Of a DNA stretch of 64,000 nucleotides, positions 34,658 through 45,618 are shown in pieces. Source of the stretch: Pigmentiphaga sp. NML030171 (GTDB lineage Bacteria > Pseudomonadota > Gammaproteobacteria > Burkholderiales > Burkholderiaceae_B); assembly GCF_002188635.1 (NCBI RefSeq), contig NZ_NINX01000026.1:30408-94407 (forward strand), read 5' to 3'. Position numbers and translations under genes: made by a program. Under the pieces are notes generated by a model that did no database searches, had not been told where the DNA came from, and saw only the letters and a list, made by a program, of their open reading frames with translations. Position 1 is the stretch's first letter; every line of letters starts with the position of its first letter.

Positions 34658-35488
34658 ATGACCCAAGCGCTTTCCATCGCATTCATCGGCGGCGGCAACA
34701 TGGCCGCCGCGCTGATCTCCGGCCTGGCGGGCAAATTCTGCCCCATGGGGAACATCCACGTCGTGGATCCGCATGAGTCCACCCGGCAGGCCTGGGCGGC
34801 GCGCGGCGCCTCGGTCGCGGCCGGGCCGGACGAGGCCTTGTCCCGTTGCGACATCTGGGTGTATGCGGTCAAGCCGCAGGTGATGAAAGAGGTTGCCGCG
34901 GCGAGCCGGCCCTGGCTCAAGGACAGTCTGGTGATCAGCATCGCCGCCGGCATCCGGGCCGCCGACCTGGCGCGCTGGCTGGGATCCGACACGCAGCCGT
35001 GGCTGCGCGTCGTGCGCTGCATGCCCAATACGCCCGCGCTGATCGGGCAGGGCGTGACCGGCCTGGCCGCGCTCGATGGCGTGGGCGAAGCCGACCGGGC
35101 GCAGGCCCAGGCCGTGCTGGAAGCCGTAGGCAGCACCGTCTGGGTCTCGCGCGAGGCCGACCTGGACGGCGTGACCGCGCTGTCCGGCAGCGGTCCGGCC
35201 TATGTCTTCCTGTTCATCGAAGCCCTGATCGAAGGCGGCAAAGCCGTGGGGCTGGACGACGAGCAGTCGCGCGCACTGGCGCTGGCCACGCTGTCGGGCG
35301 CGGCCAGCCTGGCTGCCGAGTCTTCCGAGCCGCCGTCGGTGCTGCGCGAGCGCGTGACTTCCAAGGGAGGCACCACGGCCGCGGCCCTGGACGTCCTGGC
35401 CCAGGCGAATTTCCGCCAGGCCGTGGTCCGAGCCATGCAGGCCGCAGCCCATCGCGCGCAAGAGATGGGTGATGAGTTCGGACGATAA
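34658..35488 (+). CDS. proC: Pyrroline-5-carboxylate reductase
   Basis: Last enzyme of proline synthesis, NAD(P)H-dependent, 276 aa. The N-terminal Rossmann signature is IAFIGGGNMAAALISGL. The C-terminal family signature ALSGSGPAYVFLFIEALIEG and VTSKGGTTAAALDVL are complete. AAGGAAA lies 8 bases before the ATG. The stop overlaps the start of the MFS gene by 17 bp. Confidence 0.96.
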   Translation: MTQALSIAFIGGGNMAAALISGLAGKFCPMGNIHVVDPHESTRQAWAARGASVAAGPDEALSRCDIWVYAVKPQVMKEVAAASRPWLKDSLVISIAAGIRAADLARWLGSDTQPWLRVVRCMPNTPALIGQGVTGLAALDGVGEADRAQAQAVLEAVGSTVWVSREADLDGVTALSGSGPAYVFLFIEALIEGGKAVGLDDEQSRALALATLSGAASLAAESSEPPSVLRERVTSKGGTTAAALDVLAQANFRQAVVRAMQAAAHRAQEMGDEFGR

Positions 35489-36701
35489 TCCCGCCGGCAT
35501 CCGGTCGGTCGCGCGCCATCCTCCCTTCATCCTGTTCTGGTTCAGCCGGGTCATGTCGACCCTGTCGTTCCAGATGCTGTCGGTGGCCGTGGGCTGGCAG
35601 GTCTACGAGATCACCGGCAGCGCCTTTGACCTGGGCCTGGTCGGGCTGGCGCAGTTCCTGCCCATGGTGGTGCTGACCTTCGTCGTGGGACAGGTGGCCG
35701 ACCGCTACGACCGGCGGGTCATCGCCAGCGTCTGCATGGTGGTGGAGTCGATCGCGGCGGGCCTGCTGGCCTTCGGTACATGGGAAGGCTGGCTCACGCG
35801 CGACGCCATCCTGGGGCTGGTGGCGCTGGGCGGCGCCGCGCGCGCCTTCGAGTCGCCCACCATGGCTGCGCTGGTGCAGGGCGTGGTGCCGCGCAGCCTC
35901 ATCCCCCAGGCAGCGGCCTGGTCCACCTCCGCCACCCAGACCGCGCAGATCCTCGGCCCCGCGATGGGCGGGCTGCTGTACGGGTTCGGGTCCATGGTGG
36001 CCTACGTCGTGGCCTGCGTGTTCTTCTTCGTCGGTGGCGGACTGGTGGCGATGATCCGGGCGGAACGCACCGCATCCACCCGCGAGCCGGTCACGCTCAA
36101 GTCCGTTTTCTCGGGCATTGCCTTCATTCGCAGCCGTCCGGTCATCCTGGGGACGCTGTCGCTGGACCTGTTCGCGGTGCTGCTGGGCGGCGCGACCGCG
36201 CTGCTGCCCATCTACGCGCGCGACATCCTGCATACCGGCCCGTGGGGGCTGGGCTTGCTGCGCACGGCGCCCGCCCTGGGGGCGCTGGCCATGTCGGTCT
36301 TCCTGGCCCACCACCCCATCCATCGCAACGTCGGCCGCATCCTGTTCTCGTCGCTGGCCGTATTCGGCCTGGCCACGGTCGTGTTCGGCCTGTCTTCGCA
36401 CCTGGCCGTTTCCATGGCGGCGCTGTTCGTGCTCGGGGCCTCGGACGTGGTCAGCGTCGTGATCCGCTTCACGCTGGTCCAGCTGCAGACGCCGCCGGAA
36501 ATGCTGGGCCGCGTCAGCGCGGTGAACTCCCTGTTCGTCGGTACCTCCAATCAACTGGGCGAATTCGAGTCGGGCGTGACGGCCGCGCTGTTCGGCGTCG
36601 TGCCGGCGGTGCTGATCGGCGGCGCGGGCACGATCGCGGTGGCCCTGCTGTGGATGGTATTGTTTCCCCAGTTGCGCCGCTTGAAGTCGCTGGAAGGCTA
36701 G
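35472..36701 (+). CDS. MFS transporter, EntS/DUF894-like
   Basis: About 409-aa permease with twelve hydrophobic segments; the N-terminal part [20 protein letters not shown], then [20 protein letters not shown], is typical of the EntS-like branch of MFS exporters. Motif A is present as [12 protein letters not shown]. The start lies inside proC; ATG 35472 directly follows an in-frame GTG (35469), either may be used. The substrate is unknown; co-transcription with proC is likely from the overlap. Confidence 0.82.
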   Translation: MSSDDNPAGIRSVARHPPFILFWFSRVMSTLSFQMLSVAVGWQVYEITGSAFDLGLVGLAQFLPMVVLTFVVGQVADRYDRRVIASVCMVVESIAAGLLAFGTWEGWLTRDAILGLVALGGAARAFESPTMAALVQGVVPRSLIPQAAAWSTSATQTAQILGPAMGGLLYGFGSMVAYVVACVFFFVGGGLVAMIRAERTASTREPVTLKSVFSGIAFIRSRPVILGTLSLDLFAVLLGGATALLPIYARDILHTGPWGLGLLRTAPALGALAMSVFLAHHPIHRNVGRILFSSLAVFGLATVVFGLSSHLAVSMAALFVLGASDVVSVVIRFTLVQLQTPPEMLGRVSAVNSLFVGTSNQLGEFESGVTAALFGVVPAVLIGGAGTIAVALLWMVLFPQLRRLKSLEG

Positions 36702-36722
36702 CCCGCCAGCCAGCTGGCGGGC
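36701..36722 (+). terminator. Hairpin after the MFS gene
   Basis: Perfect 10-bp stem GCCCGCCAGC / GCTGGCGGGC with a two-base loop, beginning in the last base of the MFS stop codon. There is no T-run, so it may be a stabilising or weak terminator structure. Confidence 0.4.
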
Positions 36723-36798
36723 CCGATACTTGCGTACGCGCCCACCGCCGGCGCCGCGGCGTCCGCCGCGCGCGCGAGCATCCCGGAGGTCGATCGCC

Positions 36799-38619
<1,821 letters not shown>

Positions 38620-38633
38620 ACCCCGCTCCTGGT

Positions 38634-39923
38634 TCAGGCCGCGAAGAAGGCGAAGCGGACCAGGAACAGGATGGCGATCAGCCAGGCCGCGGGATGGATT
38701 TCACGGACGCGGCCGGTGCATGCCTTGAGTACGACGTAGCTGATGAAGCCGAACGCGAGGCCGGTGGCGATCGAGTACGTGAAGGGCATGGCCAGCGCGG
38801 TCAGCGCGGCGGGGATGGCTTCGGTGATGTCGTCCCATTTCACATCGATCAGCTCGCGCATCATCAGGCCGGCCACGTACAGCAGCGCGGGCGCGGTGGC
38901 GTAGGCGGGCACCGAGCCGGCCAGCGGCGAGATGAACAGCGCGGCCAGGAACAGCGCGCCCACCACCAGGGCCGTCAGGCCGGTACGGCCGCCGGCCTGG
39001 ACGCCCGAGGCGCTTTCGACGTAGGCCGTGGTGCTGCTGGTGCCCAGCAGCGAGCCCGCGGTGATGGCGGTGCTGTCGGCCAGCAGGGCGCGGCCGATGC
39101 GGTTCTTGCCTTCGGCCAGCAGGCCGGCGCGCTTGGCCACGCCCATCAGCGTGCCGGTGGCGTCGAATACCTCGACCAGGACGAATACCAGCACCACGTG
39201 CACGAAGCCCATGTGCAGCGCGCCCAGGATGTCCAGTTGCAGGAAGGTGGGAGCCAGGCTGGGCGGGGACGAGAAGACGCCGTGGAATTCGTTGATGCCC
39301 AGCACCATGCTGAGCACCGTGATGATCAGGATGCCCAGCAGGATCGCGCCGCGGACCTTCAGCGCATCCAGGATGGCGATGATGAAGAAGCCGAGTATGG
39401 CCAGCAGCGGGGCGGGCTTGTGCAGGTCGCCCATGGTGATCAGCGTGGCGGGGCTGGCGACCACGATGCCGGAGCTGCTGAGCGCGATGATGGCCAGGAA
39501 CAGGCCGATACCGGCCGCGATGGCGCTGCGCAGGGAAGGCGCGATGCCGGCGATCAGCCAGCTTCGCACGCCGGTGACGGTCAGCACGATGAAGATGACG
39601 CCCGAGATGAAGACCGCGCCCAGCGCCTGCTGCCAGGTGAAGCCCAGGGTCGCCACGACGGTGAACGCGAAGAACGCGTTCAACCCCATGCCCGGCGCCA
39701 TGCCGATGGGGTAGTTGGCCACGAAGGCCATCATCAGGGAGCCGATCGCCGCCGCGATGCAGGTGGCGGCGAAGACGGCGCCCTTGTCCATGCCCGTGGT
39801 GGACAGGATCTGCGGGTTGACGAAGATGATGTAGGACATGGTCAGGAACGTGGTGATTCCCGCCAGCAGCTCGGTGCGAGCATTGGTGCCGTGTTCGTGG
39901 AGTTTGAATAGGCGCTCTAGCAT
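38634..39923 (-). CDS. NCS2-family purine permease, AzgA type (adenine/guanine/hypoxanthine)
   Basis: Proton-coupled nucleobase transporter, 429 aa with about 13 hydrophobic segments. It begins FKLHEHGTNARTELLAGITT followed by FLTMSYIIFVNPQIL, the AzgA/PurP signature. The motif NYPIGMAPGMGLNAFFAFT and, near residue 300, GTSSTTAYVESASGVQAGGR are diagnostic. ATG 39923 is chosen because the next open upstream residues are not in the family. It is convergent with edd, 14 bp between the stops. Confidence 0.92.
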   Translation of the reverse strand: MLERLFKLHEHGTNARTELLAGITTFLTMSYIIFVNPQILSTTGMDKGAVFAATCIAAAIGSLMMAFVANYPIGMAPGMGLNAFFAFTVVATLGFTWQQALGAVFISGVIFIVLTVTGVRSWLIAGIAPSLRSAIAAGIGLFLAIIALSSSGIVVASPATLITMGDLHKPAPLLAILGFFIIAILDALKVRGAILLGILIITVLSMVLGINEFHGVFSSPPSLAPTFLQLDILGALHMGFVHVVLVFVLVEVFDATGTLMGVAKRAGLLAEGKNRIGRALLADSTAITAGSLLGTSSTTAYVESASGVQAGGRTGLTALVVGALFLAALFISPLAGSVPAYATAPALLYVAGLMMRELIDVKWDDITEAIPAALTALAMPFTYSIATGLAFGFISYVVLKACTGRVREIHPAAWLIAILFLVRFAFFAA

Positions 39924-40090
39924 GGTGGCTTCCAGGTACGTGGACGAAGTGGGAAGCCATGCGCAGCGCCTGGTGCGGCGCGTCGCCATTGCTTGGCGCG
40001 TGCCGGTCTCGGCCCGTCGACGGCCTGCCCCCCAGGCGCATATTAGGGGCGGTTCATCAAAATGAAAAGCCAGGTCTGGCGGGACTTCTG

Positions 40091-40113
40091 GCGGGATGCC
40101 CGAGGCATCCCGC
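40091..40113 (-). terminator. Hairpin downstream of the BON-domain gene
   Basis: Perfect 10-bp stem GCGGGATGCC / GGCATCCCGC with a three-base loop, 38 bp beyond the BON gene stop, followed by a second GC-rich palindromic stretch (40114-40143). It lacks a T-run. It separates the BON gene from the purine permease promoter. Confidence 0.45.
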
Positions 40114-40151
40114 CCGAGGGCGGCGGCCGGCGGCGCGCCGCCCGCGGCGGG

Positions 40152-40490
40152 TCAGCGCTCGCCTTGTTTCTTGAGCTGGATGTCGTTCCTGACGTCCTGG
40201 ACGCCGTCGATGCCGCGTGCCACTCTCACGGCGGAATCGATCTGCGCGGAGTCGTCGGCGGAGCCGGACAACTGCACCACGCCATTGACCGTCTTGACCT
40301 TGATGCTCAGCGATTGCGTGGCTTGTTCCTTGAGCAGCGCGGCCTTGACCTTGGTGGTGATTACCGTGTCGCTGGCGAACTTGCCCGCCGACTCCTTGGT
40401 GGCCTGGCCGTCGCCCTGGGCCATGGCCAGGGGCGCGGCGGCCGAGAAGGCTGCAATCATGGCGGCGATCATCAGGTTGCGTGTCCTCAT
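40152..40490 (-). CDS. Periplasmic BON-domain protein (OsmY-like)
   Basis: A 112-aa exported protein: signal peptide MRTRNLMIAAMIAAFSAAAP followed by LAMA, then one BON domain (residues about 40-110; VKAALLKEQATQSLSIKVKT and VNGVVQLSGSADDSAQID). BON domains are thought to bind membranes or other envelope components; OsmY-like proteins respond to osmotic stress. ATG 40490 follows GGAGAGATCG. It is divergent from rlmJ across a 245-bp gap. Confidence 0.85.
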   Translation of the reverse strand: MRTRNLMIAAMIAAFSAAAPLAMAQGDGQATKESAGKFASDTVITTKVKAALLKEQATQSLSIKVKTVNGVVQLSGSADDSAQIDSAVRVARGIDGVQDVRNDIQLKKQGER

Positions 40491-40735
40491 CGATCTCTCC
40501 TTGAAAGCGGCCGTTCCGGCAAGGCGGATGTGGCCGGTGCTTTCAACATACGGGGCCGGTCCGCCGGGTGTCAAAGCAGCCTGTGTGCATTTGTAAGCCG
40601 TGGCGCCGGCATGGCCGGCCCCACGCGGGCGGTCCGTGCAAGCCGTCACGATTGCAAGGGATGCGTGGCACATGTAACGCGGTCGAGCGGCCACGCCGCC
40701 GGGGCGCCTACAATGAGCGCTCTTCTGGAAATCCC

Positions 40736-41593
40736 ATGTTCAGCTATCGCCATGCCTTCCACGCCGGCAACCATGCCGACGTGCTCAAACACCTCGTGCT
40801 CGTGCAATTGCTGCGCTATTTCGCGCAGAAGGACGCGCCGTACTGGTACGTCGACACCCACGCGGGCGCCGGGATCTATGCGCTGGAAGGGGACTGGGCG
40901 GGCAAGAACGCCGAGTTCGAGACCGGCATCGCGCGCCTGTGGACGCGCGACGACCTGCCCGGCATCGTGGCCGAATACGTGGACGAGGTCGCCGCCTTCA
41001 ACGAGGACGACCTGCTGCGCCATTATCCCGGGTCGCCCTTCATCGCCGCCCAGGCGCTGCGCGAGCGGGACCGCCTGCGCCTGTTCGAACTGCACCCCAC
41101 CGAGATCGACGTCCTGCGGCGCAACTGCCGGCAACTGGGCCGGGAGATCGAGCGCCACACCATGATCTACGCCGCGGACGGCTTCGAGGGCGTGAAGGCC
41201 TTGTTGCCGCCCCCCACCCGCCGCGGCATCGTGCTGATCGACCCGTCGTACGAGGACAAGCGCGACTACACCCGTGTCCTCCAGTGCCTGGAAGAGGGCT
41301 TGAAGCGTTTCGCCACCGGCTGTTTCGCGATCTGGTATCCGCAGGTGCAGCGGCTCGAATCGCAGCAACTGGCCGGAAGGCTGGCGCGCGTGCCGGGCCG
41401 GTCCTGGCTGCATGTCAGCCTGACCGTGCGCAAGCCTTCGGGCGACGGGCTGGGGCTGTACGGCAGCGGCATGTTCATCGTCAACCCGCCGTGGGTGCTG
41501 GAGTCGGCCCTGAAGGAAATCATGCCCTGGCTGACCGGCGTCCTGGCCCAGGACGCCGGCGCCACGTTCACGCTGGAAAGCCGCGAAGGCTAG
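40736..41593 (+). CDS. rlmJ: 23S rRNA (adenine-2030-N6)-methyltransferase RlmJ
   Basis: SAM-dependent methyltransferase, 285 aa, modifying A2030 of 23S rRNA. The N-terminus MFSYRHAFHAGNHADVLKHL is the RlmJ signature. The catalytic motif IV appears as LIDPSYEDKRDY (DPPY variant DPSY, as in other RlmJ). YVDTHAGAGIY binds SAM and YGSGMFIVNPPW closes the fold. ATG at 40736 fits the known N-terminus exactly. Confidence 0.95.
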   Translation: MFSYRHAFHAGNHADVLKHLVLVQLLRYFAQKDAPYWYVDTHAGAGIYALEGDWAGKNAEFETGIARLWTRDDLPGIVAEYVDEVAAFNEDDLLRHYPGSPFIAAQALRERDRLRLFELHPTEIDVLRRNCRQLGREIERHTMIYAADGFEGVKALLPPPTRRGIVLIDPSYEDKRDYTRVLQCLEEGLKRFATGCFAIWYPQVQRLESQQLAGRLARVPGRSWLHVSLTVRKPSGDGLGLYGSGMFIVNPPWVLESALKEIMPWLTGVLAQDAGATFTLESREG

Positions 41594-41667
41594 GGGCCGC
41601 CCCCTTCAAAAGTCCGCCCCTCAAAAGAAAGGCGCCGCGGGCAGAGACTCCCCGTCCGCCGGTCACG

Positions 41668-41707
41668 CCGGGCCCTCTCGATTCGAGAGGGCCCGGTTTT
41701 TTTATGC
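41668..41707 (+). terminator. Strong Rho-independent terminator after rlmJ
   Basis: A long perfect stem, CCGGGCCCTCTCGA pairing with TCGAGAGGGCCCGG around a two- to four-base loop at about 41681, followed by seven T (41697-41703). It lies 75 bp after the rlmJ stop and insulates the following catabolic operon. Confidence 0.88.
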
Positions 41708-41708
41708 A

Positions 41709-41736
41709 TGAATTCAGTTGAATTCAATTGAATTCA
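41709..41736 (+). repeat. Three 8-bp palindromes TGAATTCA at exact 10-bp spacing
   Basis: TGAATTCA occurs at 41709-41716, 41719-41726 and 41729-41736. Each copy is itself a palindrome, and the period of 10 bp places all three on one face of the helix. The array ends 44 bp before the FAH-family start codon, where the promoter should be. It is a likely operator, perhaps for the GntR protein at 43767-44432 that closes this operon; this link is inferred. It is the most AT-rich spot in the neighbourhood. Confidence 0.6.
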
Positions 41737-41780
41737 GGCATAGCATCGCACCTTCGATACGATGATTGAGGCCCCGCCGC

Positions 41781-42728
41781 ATGAGACTTGCCACTTTTAC
41801 CGTTCCCGCCGAATCTTCCGCTGCCCGCGTCGGCGTGCTGTGCAAGGACCGCATGCTCGACCTGGCGCGCTGCGCGGCCGCCGTGGAGCCGCGGGAGGCC
41901 GCTTTTCCGTATTCCATGCGGGCGCTGCTGGAGGAGGGCGACGCCGGACTGGCGCGCGCGCGCCGGTTGCTGGATGCGGCGTCGAGCGACGCCGCGCTGC
42001 GCGAGCGCCATGCCTATGCGCTTGACGATGTCCGGCTGCTGCCGCCCGTGCCCGATGCCGAGAAGTTCCTGTGCGTGGGCAAGAACTACCGCACCCATCT
42101 CGAAGAACTCAAGCGCACCGATCTGATCAAGGAATTGCCGGAGGAGCCGACGGGCTTCATCAAGCTCAACGCCTGCCTGGTCGGCCAGGACGCCGAGGTG
42201 GAGCGGCCGGTGGACGTGGCGCACCTGGACTACGAGCCCGAACTGGTGTTCGTGATCGGCAAGCCCGCCTATCGCGCGCGCCGCGAGGACGCCTTCGGCT
42301 ACGTGGCCGGGATCACCATCCTGAACGACCTGACCTGCCGCGATACCCAGAAGCGCGAAGTCGCATCGGGGTCGCGGTTCTGGACCGCCAAGAACGCCCC
42401 GGGTTTCGGTCCGCTGGGGCCGTACATCATCACCATGGACGAAGTGCGCGACGCCTACGACATCTGGGTGACTTGCCGCGTCAACGGCGAAGAGCGCATG
42501 CGCGTCAATACTTCCGACCAGATCTGGAAGCTGCCGGACATCGTCGAGCATTTCTCCAGACTGCTGCCGCTCAAGCCCGGAGACATGTTCTCCACCGGCG
42601 CGCCCGGTGGCGTGGCGGTGGGCAAGCCCAATGCCGACGAATTGTTCCTGAAGCCGGGGGACGTCGTGGAGTGTGCGTTCGAGGAGCCCGCCATGGCCCT
42701 GCGCACCCGCATCGTGGCGGCGCGTTGA
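41781..42728 (+). CDS. Fumarylacetoacetate hydrolase-family protein
   Basis: A 315-aa FAH-fold hydrolase or isomerase. Motifs: KFLCVGKNYRTHLEELKRTD, YEPELVFVIGKPAYRARRED (metal Glu residues), ITILNDLTCRDTQ and the C-terminal KPGDMFSTGAPGGVAVG. ATG at 41781 gives MRLATFTVPAESS. The substrate is unknown; relatives include fumarylpyruvate hydrolase, 2-keto-4-pentenoate hydratase-like enzymes and oxaloacetate decarboxylase. It is followed 60 bp on by a Bug binding protein and then by a convergent GntR regulator, a compact uptake-and-breakdown unit. Confidence 0.88.
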   Translation: MRLATFTVPAESSAARVGVLCKDRMLDLARCAAAVEPREAAFPYSMRALLEEGDAGLARARRLLDAASSDAALRERHAYALDDVRLLPPVPDAEKFLCVGKNYRTHLEELKRTDLIKELPEEPTGFIKLNACLVGQDAEVERPVDVAHLDYEPELVFVIGKPAYRARREDAFGYVAGITILNDLTCRDTQKREVASGSRFWTAKNAPGFGPLGPYIITMDEVRDAYDIWVTCRVNGEERMRVNTSDQIWKLPDIVEHFSRLLPLKPGDMFSTGAPGGVAVGKPNADELFLKPGDVVECAFEEPAMALRTRIVAAR

Positions 42729-42788
42729 ACCTCGCCGGGAAGATCAAGAACGACGCCCGGCGGTTGTTTTCATTGGAGGAGGTGGATC

Positions 42789-43745
42789 ATGAAATGTGCT
42801 ATCGATACGGCACGCCGCGCGGCGGCCTTGCTTGCGTGGGCCGTGGTGCTGCCCACGCAGGCCCAGGCGCAAGCCTTTCCGTCGCGGCCGGTCACCATCG
42901 TGGTGCCGTTCCCGCCCGGAGGCGGGGCGGATACGTTGGCACGCATACTGGGCGCCCATCTGACCAAGGTCTGGAAGACCCAGGTAATCGTGGACAACCG
43001 GCCCGGCGCCAGCGGGCATATCGGTGCCAATTTCGTGGCGCGGGCGCCAGCGGACGGCTACACGCTCATGATGAGTTCGACCGCCTCGCTCGACAAGAAG
43101 AACGTCGGGCAGTTCGCGCCCATCTCGCTGGTGTCGGCGTCCGCCTATGTGGTGGTGGTCAATCCCCGCCTGGGCATCAACAGCATCAAGGAACTGGTGG
43201 CCAGGGCCAAGGCCGAGCCCGGCAAGCTGAACTTCGGCTCGTCGGGCGTGGGCGCGGCCTCGCACCTGTCCGTTGAGCTGTTCAAGGAAGTGGCGGGCAT
43301 CGAGATGATGCACGTGCCCTACAAGGGCACGGGCCAGGCCGTGACCGATCTCCTGGGCGGGACGCTGAGCCTGATGTTCGCGCCGGCGCAGACGGTGATG
43401 GGCTATGTCGATACGGGCCGCCTGAAAGCGCTTGCCGTGACGAGCGCCGAACGCTCGAAGGCCTTGCCCGGCCTGCCCACGGTGGCCGAGGCGGGAGTGC
43501 CTGGCTATGCGGCGGTGGGCTGGTTCGGCCTGCTCGCGCCGGCTGGCACGCCCGCCGCGGTAATCGACAAGCTCAACAAGGACGTGAACGCCGCGCTGCG
43601 CGAGCCCGAGATCGTCAAGCAGATGATGGAGCACGGCGCCGAGCCTTCCCTGACGACGCCGGCCGAGTTCGGGACCTTCATCCGTGCGGAACTGGAGCAG
43701 TGGACCCGCCTGATCGACAAGCTGGGCATCGTCGTGGGCGGATGA
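42789..43745 (+). CDS. Bug-family solute-binding protein
   Basis: Periplasmic binding protein, 318 aa, with signal peptide MKCAIDTARRAAALLAWAVV ending near QAQA. The mature start AFPSRPVTIVVPFPPGGGAD is a perfect Bug motif; VIVDNRPGASGHIGANFVA and KLNFGSSGVGAASHLSVELF follow. GGAGGAGG precedes the ATG. It belongs with the FAH-family gene upstream. The ligand is likely a small carboxylate related to that enzyme's substrate. Confidence 0.93.
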   Translation: MKCAIDTARRAAALLAWAVVLPTQAQAQAFPSRPVTIVVPFPPGGGADTLARILGAHLTKVWKTQVIVDNRPGASGHIGANFVARAPADGYTLMMSSTASLDKKNVGQFAPISLVSASAYVVVVNPRLGINSIKELVARAKAEPGKLNFGSSGVGAASHLSVELFKEVAGIEMMHVPYKGTGQAVTDLLGGTLSLMFAPAQTVMGYVDTGRLKALAVTSAERSKALPGLPTVAEAGVPGYAAVGWFGLLAPAGTPAAVIDKLNKDVNAALREPEIVKQMMEHGAEPSLTTPAEFGTFIRAELEQWTRLIDKLGIVVGG

Positions 43746-43766
43746 GCGCGTCCAGATGGGCAGGCC

Positions 43767-44432
43767 CTAGTCGGACTGCCGATTGAGCAGATAGCTGACG
43801 CGGGCACGCTGTCCGCCGGTCAGGTGGCGCACCATGGCGGCGCGTGCGCCCTCGACGTCGTGCGCGGCGATGCATTCGACCAGTTCGGCATGTTCGGCGT
43901 ACGCGTCCTGCAGGCGCTTGGGGTTGGTGGCCGTGGCTGGTCCCAGCAGGATCATGGGCGTCTGCAGGGCGCGCAGCGTGCTGATCACATAGCGGTTGTG
44001 CGCCGTGCGGTACAGCGCGTTATGGAAGCGCCGGTTGTGGCGTTCGCGCTCGATGGGATCGTTCAGGACGGAGCGCTCGAACTCGAGCATCTCGCGCAAG
44101 ACGTCGATCTCGGCGTCGGTGGCGTTCTTGGCCGCCATGCCGACCGCCGCCGGCTCGATCACGAAGCGCAGCGCATAGAGCTCGTTCACCATCTGATGAT
44201 CGAGTTCGGCGATGACGCGGCCAAGATAGGGCTGGTGCACGATCAGGCCGTCGGTCTCGAGCCACGCGATGGCTTCGCGGACCGGCGTGCGGCTGATGGC
44301 CAGCCGGTCGGCCAGGGCGTTCACGCTGACGCGGTCGCCCGGCTTGAGGACGCCGGTCTCGATGGCTTCCTGCAATTGCCGATAGGCGGCCTGGCCTAGC
44401 GATTCAGGCTTTTTTTCTGGGGTGTGTGGCAT
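43767..44432 (-). CDS. GntR/FCD-family transcriptional regulator
   Basis: A 221-aa regulator with an N-terminal winged HTH (residues 15-75; VNALADRLAISRTPVREAIA) and an FCD ligand domain with the metal-type Asp and His residues (RRFHNALYRTAHN and AYAEHAELVECIAAHD). ATG at 44432 gives MPHTPEKKPES. It is convergent with the Bug gene (21 bp between the stops) and probably represses the FAH-Bug operon until the substrate is present; the repeats at 41709-41736 are candidate sites. Confidence 0.88.
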   Translation of the reverse strand: MPHTPEKKPESLGQAAYRQLQEAIETGVLKPGDRVSVNALADRLAISRTPVREAIAWLETDGLIVHQPYLGRVIAELDHQMVNELYALRFVIEPAAVGMAAKNATDAEIDVLREMLEFERSVLNDPIERERHNRRFHNALYRTAHNRYVISTLRALQTPMILLGPATATNPKRLQDAYAEHAELVECIAAHDVEGARAAMVRHLTGGQRARVSYLLNRQSD

Positions 44433-44523
44433 GGATCTACCGCTCGACGAGGAGGTACGGGCTGGGCGGTCGTAATGGTGCCACGTTTCGTGCTTGCGGT
44501 GGTTCGAGGGGCCGTTCCCGGGG

Positions 44524-44545
44524 GCAGGCCCCTTGCGGGGCCTGC
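44524..44545 (-). terminator. Hairpin after the leftward Bug gene
   Basis: Perfect 9-bp stem GCAGGCCCC / GGGGCCTGC with loop TTGC, 12 bp beyond the stop of the Bug gene at 44557. GC-rich and without a T-run; a probable terminator separating it from the GntR gene. Confidence 0.5.
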
Positions 44546-44556
44546 ATGCGCCAGCG

Positions 44557-45552
44557 TCAGTCCGCCCGGATGTTGTTGCTCCGGATGATGTTGCCCCACA
44601 GCGCGATCTCGCTCGCCACGTAGGTGGCGAAGTCGCGGCTGCCGCGGAACTCCACCTGGACACCGGTCTTGCGCATGACCTCGGCCACCGCCGGATCTTC
44701 CAGCGCGCGGCGATTGGCGTCCTCGAGCTTCTGCACGACGGCCGCGGGCGTACCCGCGGGCGCGAACACGCCGGCCCAGGTGGCCGACACCACCGAGGGG
44801 TAGCCCTTCTCGGCGAAGGTCGGCACGTCGGGCAGGGCGAAGTGGCGCGCGGGCGCGGCCACCGCCAGCGCGCGCGTCTTGCCCGCGCGCAGGTTGGGCA
44901 GCGACACCGCCACCGTGTCGAACATCATGGTGATGTTGCCGGCCAGCAGGTCGAGCGAGGCCGGGGCGCCGCCCCGGTAGGGGACGTGCACGAGATCGAC
45001 CTTCGCGGCCTGCTTGAACAGTTCTCCCGCCAGGTGCAGCGAGGTGCCGTTGCCGGCGGAACCGTAGGTCAGCTTGCCTGGCTCGCGTTTGGCCTGGGCG
45101 ACCAGGTCCTCGACCGACCGTATGCTGGAGGCGGCGTTGACCGCCAGCACGTTGGGCACCGAGCCCCAGTGGGCCACGGGAACGAAGTCCTTGACCGCGT
45201 CATAGGGCAGCTTGGCGTAGAGCGAGGGATTGACGCCGTGCGTGGCCGAGGTGCCGACCAGCAGCACATAGCCGGTGGGGGCCGCCCGCGCAACCTGCTC
45301 GGCGCCGATGTTGCCGCCTGCGCCGGGCTTGTTCTCGATCACGATGGGCTGGCCGAGTTCGCGGCTGAGCGCCGCGCCCATGGCGCGGGCCATCTGGTCG
45401 ATGGCGCCGCCGGGCGCGAACGGGACGATGAGCTGGACCGGCCGGGACGGGTAGTCCTGCGCGGCGGCGGTCAGCGGATGGCCGGCGAAGGCGCAAGCGA
45501 GGGCCAGCGCGAGCATGCCGGTCCGCCGCCCGGAACGGAGGGGCGAAGTCAT
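44557..45552 (-). CDS. Bug-family solute-binding protein
   Basis: Periplasmic binding protein, 331 aa. The signal peptide covers residues 1 to about 32 (GMLALALACAFAGHPLTAAA), and the mature start DYPSRPVQLIVPFAPGGAID is canonical, followed by PIVIENKPGAGGNIGAEQVA and KLTYGSAGNGTSLHLAGELF. AGGAGA precedes the ATG. It lies 66 bp downstream of the carboxymuconolactone decarboxylase-family gene on the same strand and likely shares its promoter and its GntR control. Confidence 0.93.
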   Translation of the reverse strand: MTSPLRSGRRTGMLALALACAFAGHPLTAAAQDYPSRPVQLIVPFAPGGAIDQMARAMGAALSRELGQPIVIENKPGAGGNIGAEQVARAAPTGYVLLVGTSATHGVNPSLYAKLPYDAVKDFVPVAHWGSVPNVLAVNAASSIRSVEDLVAQAKREPGKLTYGSAGNGTSLHLAGELFKQAAKVDLVHVPYRGGAPASLDLLAGNITMMFDTVAVSLPNLRAGKTRALAVAAPARHFALPDVPTFAEKGYPSVVSATWAGVFAPAGTPAAVVQKLEDANRRALEDPAVAEVMRKTGVQVEFRGSRDFATYVASEIALWGNIIRSNNIRAD

Positions 45553-45618
45553 GGTGTGTCTCCTGAGATCGTTCTAGGTCGTTGTAGTCGAGCCGGGCCG
45601 CAGCACCCGGCGAGGGGG

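Noticed and set aside
39924..40080. Possible purine or xanthine riboswitch upstream of the purine permease
   Set aside because: No conserved aptamer core could be recognised by eye in the leader; a covariance-model search would be needed.
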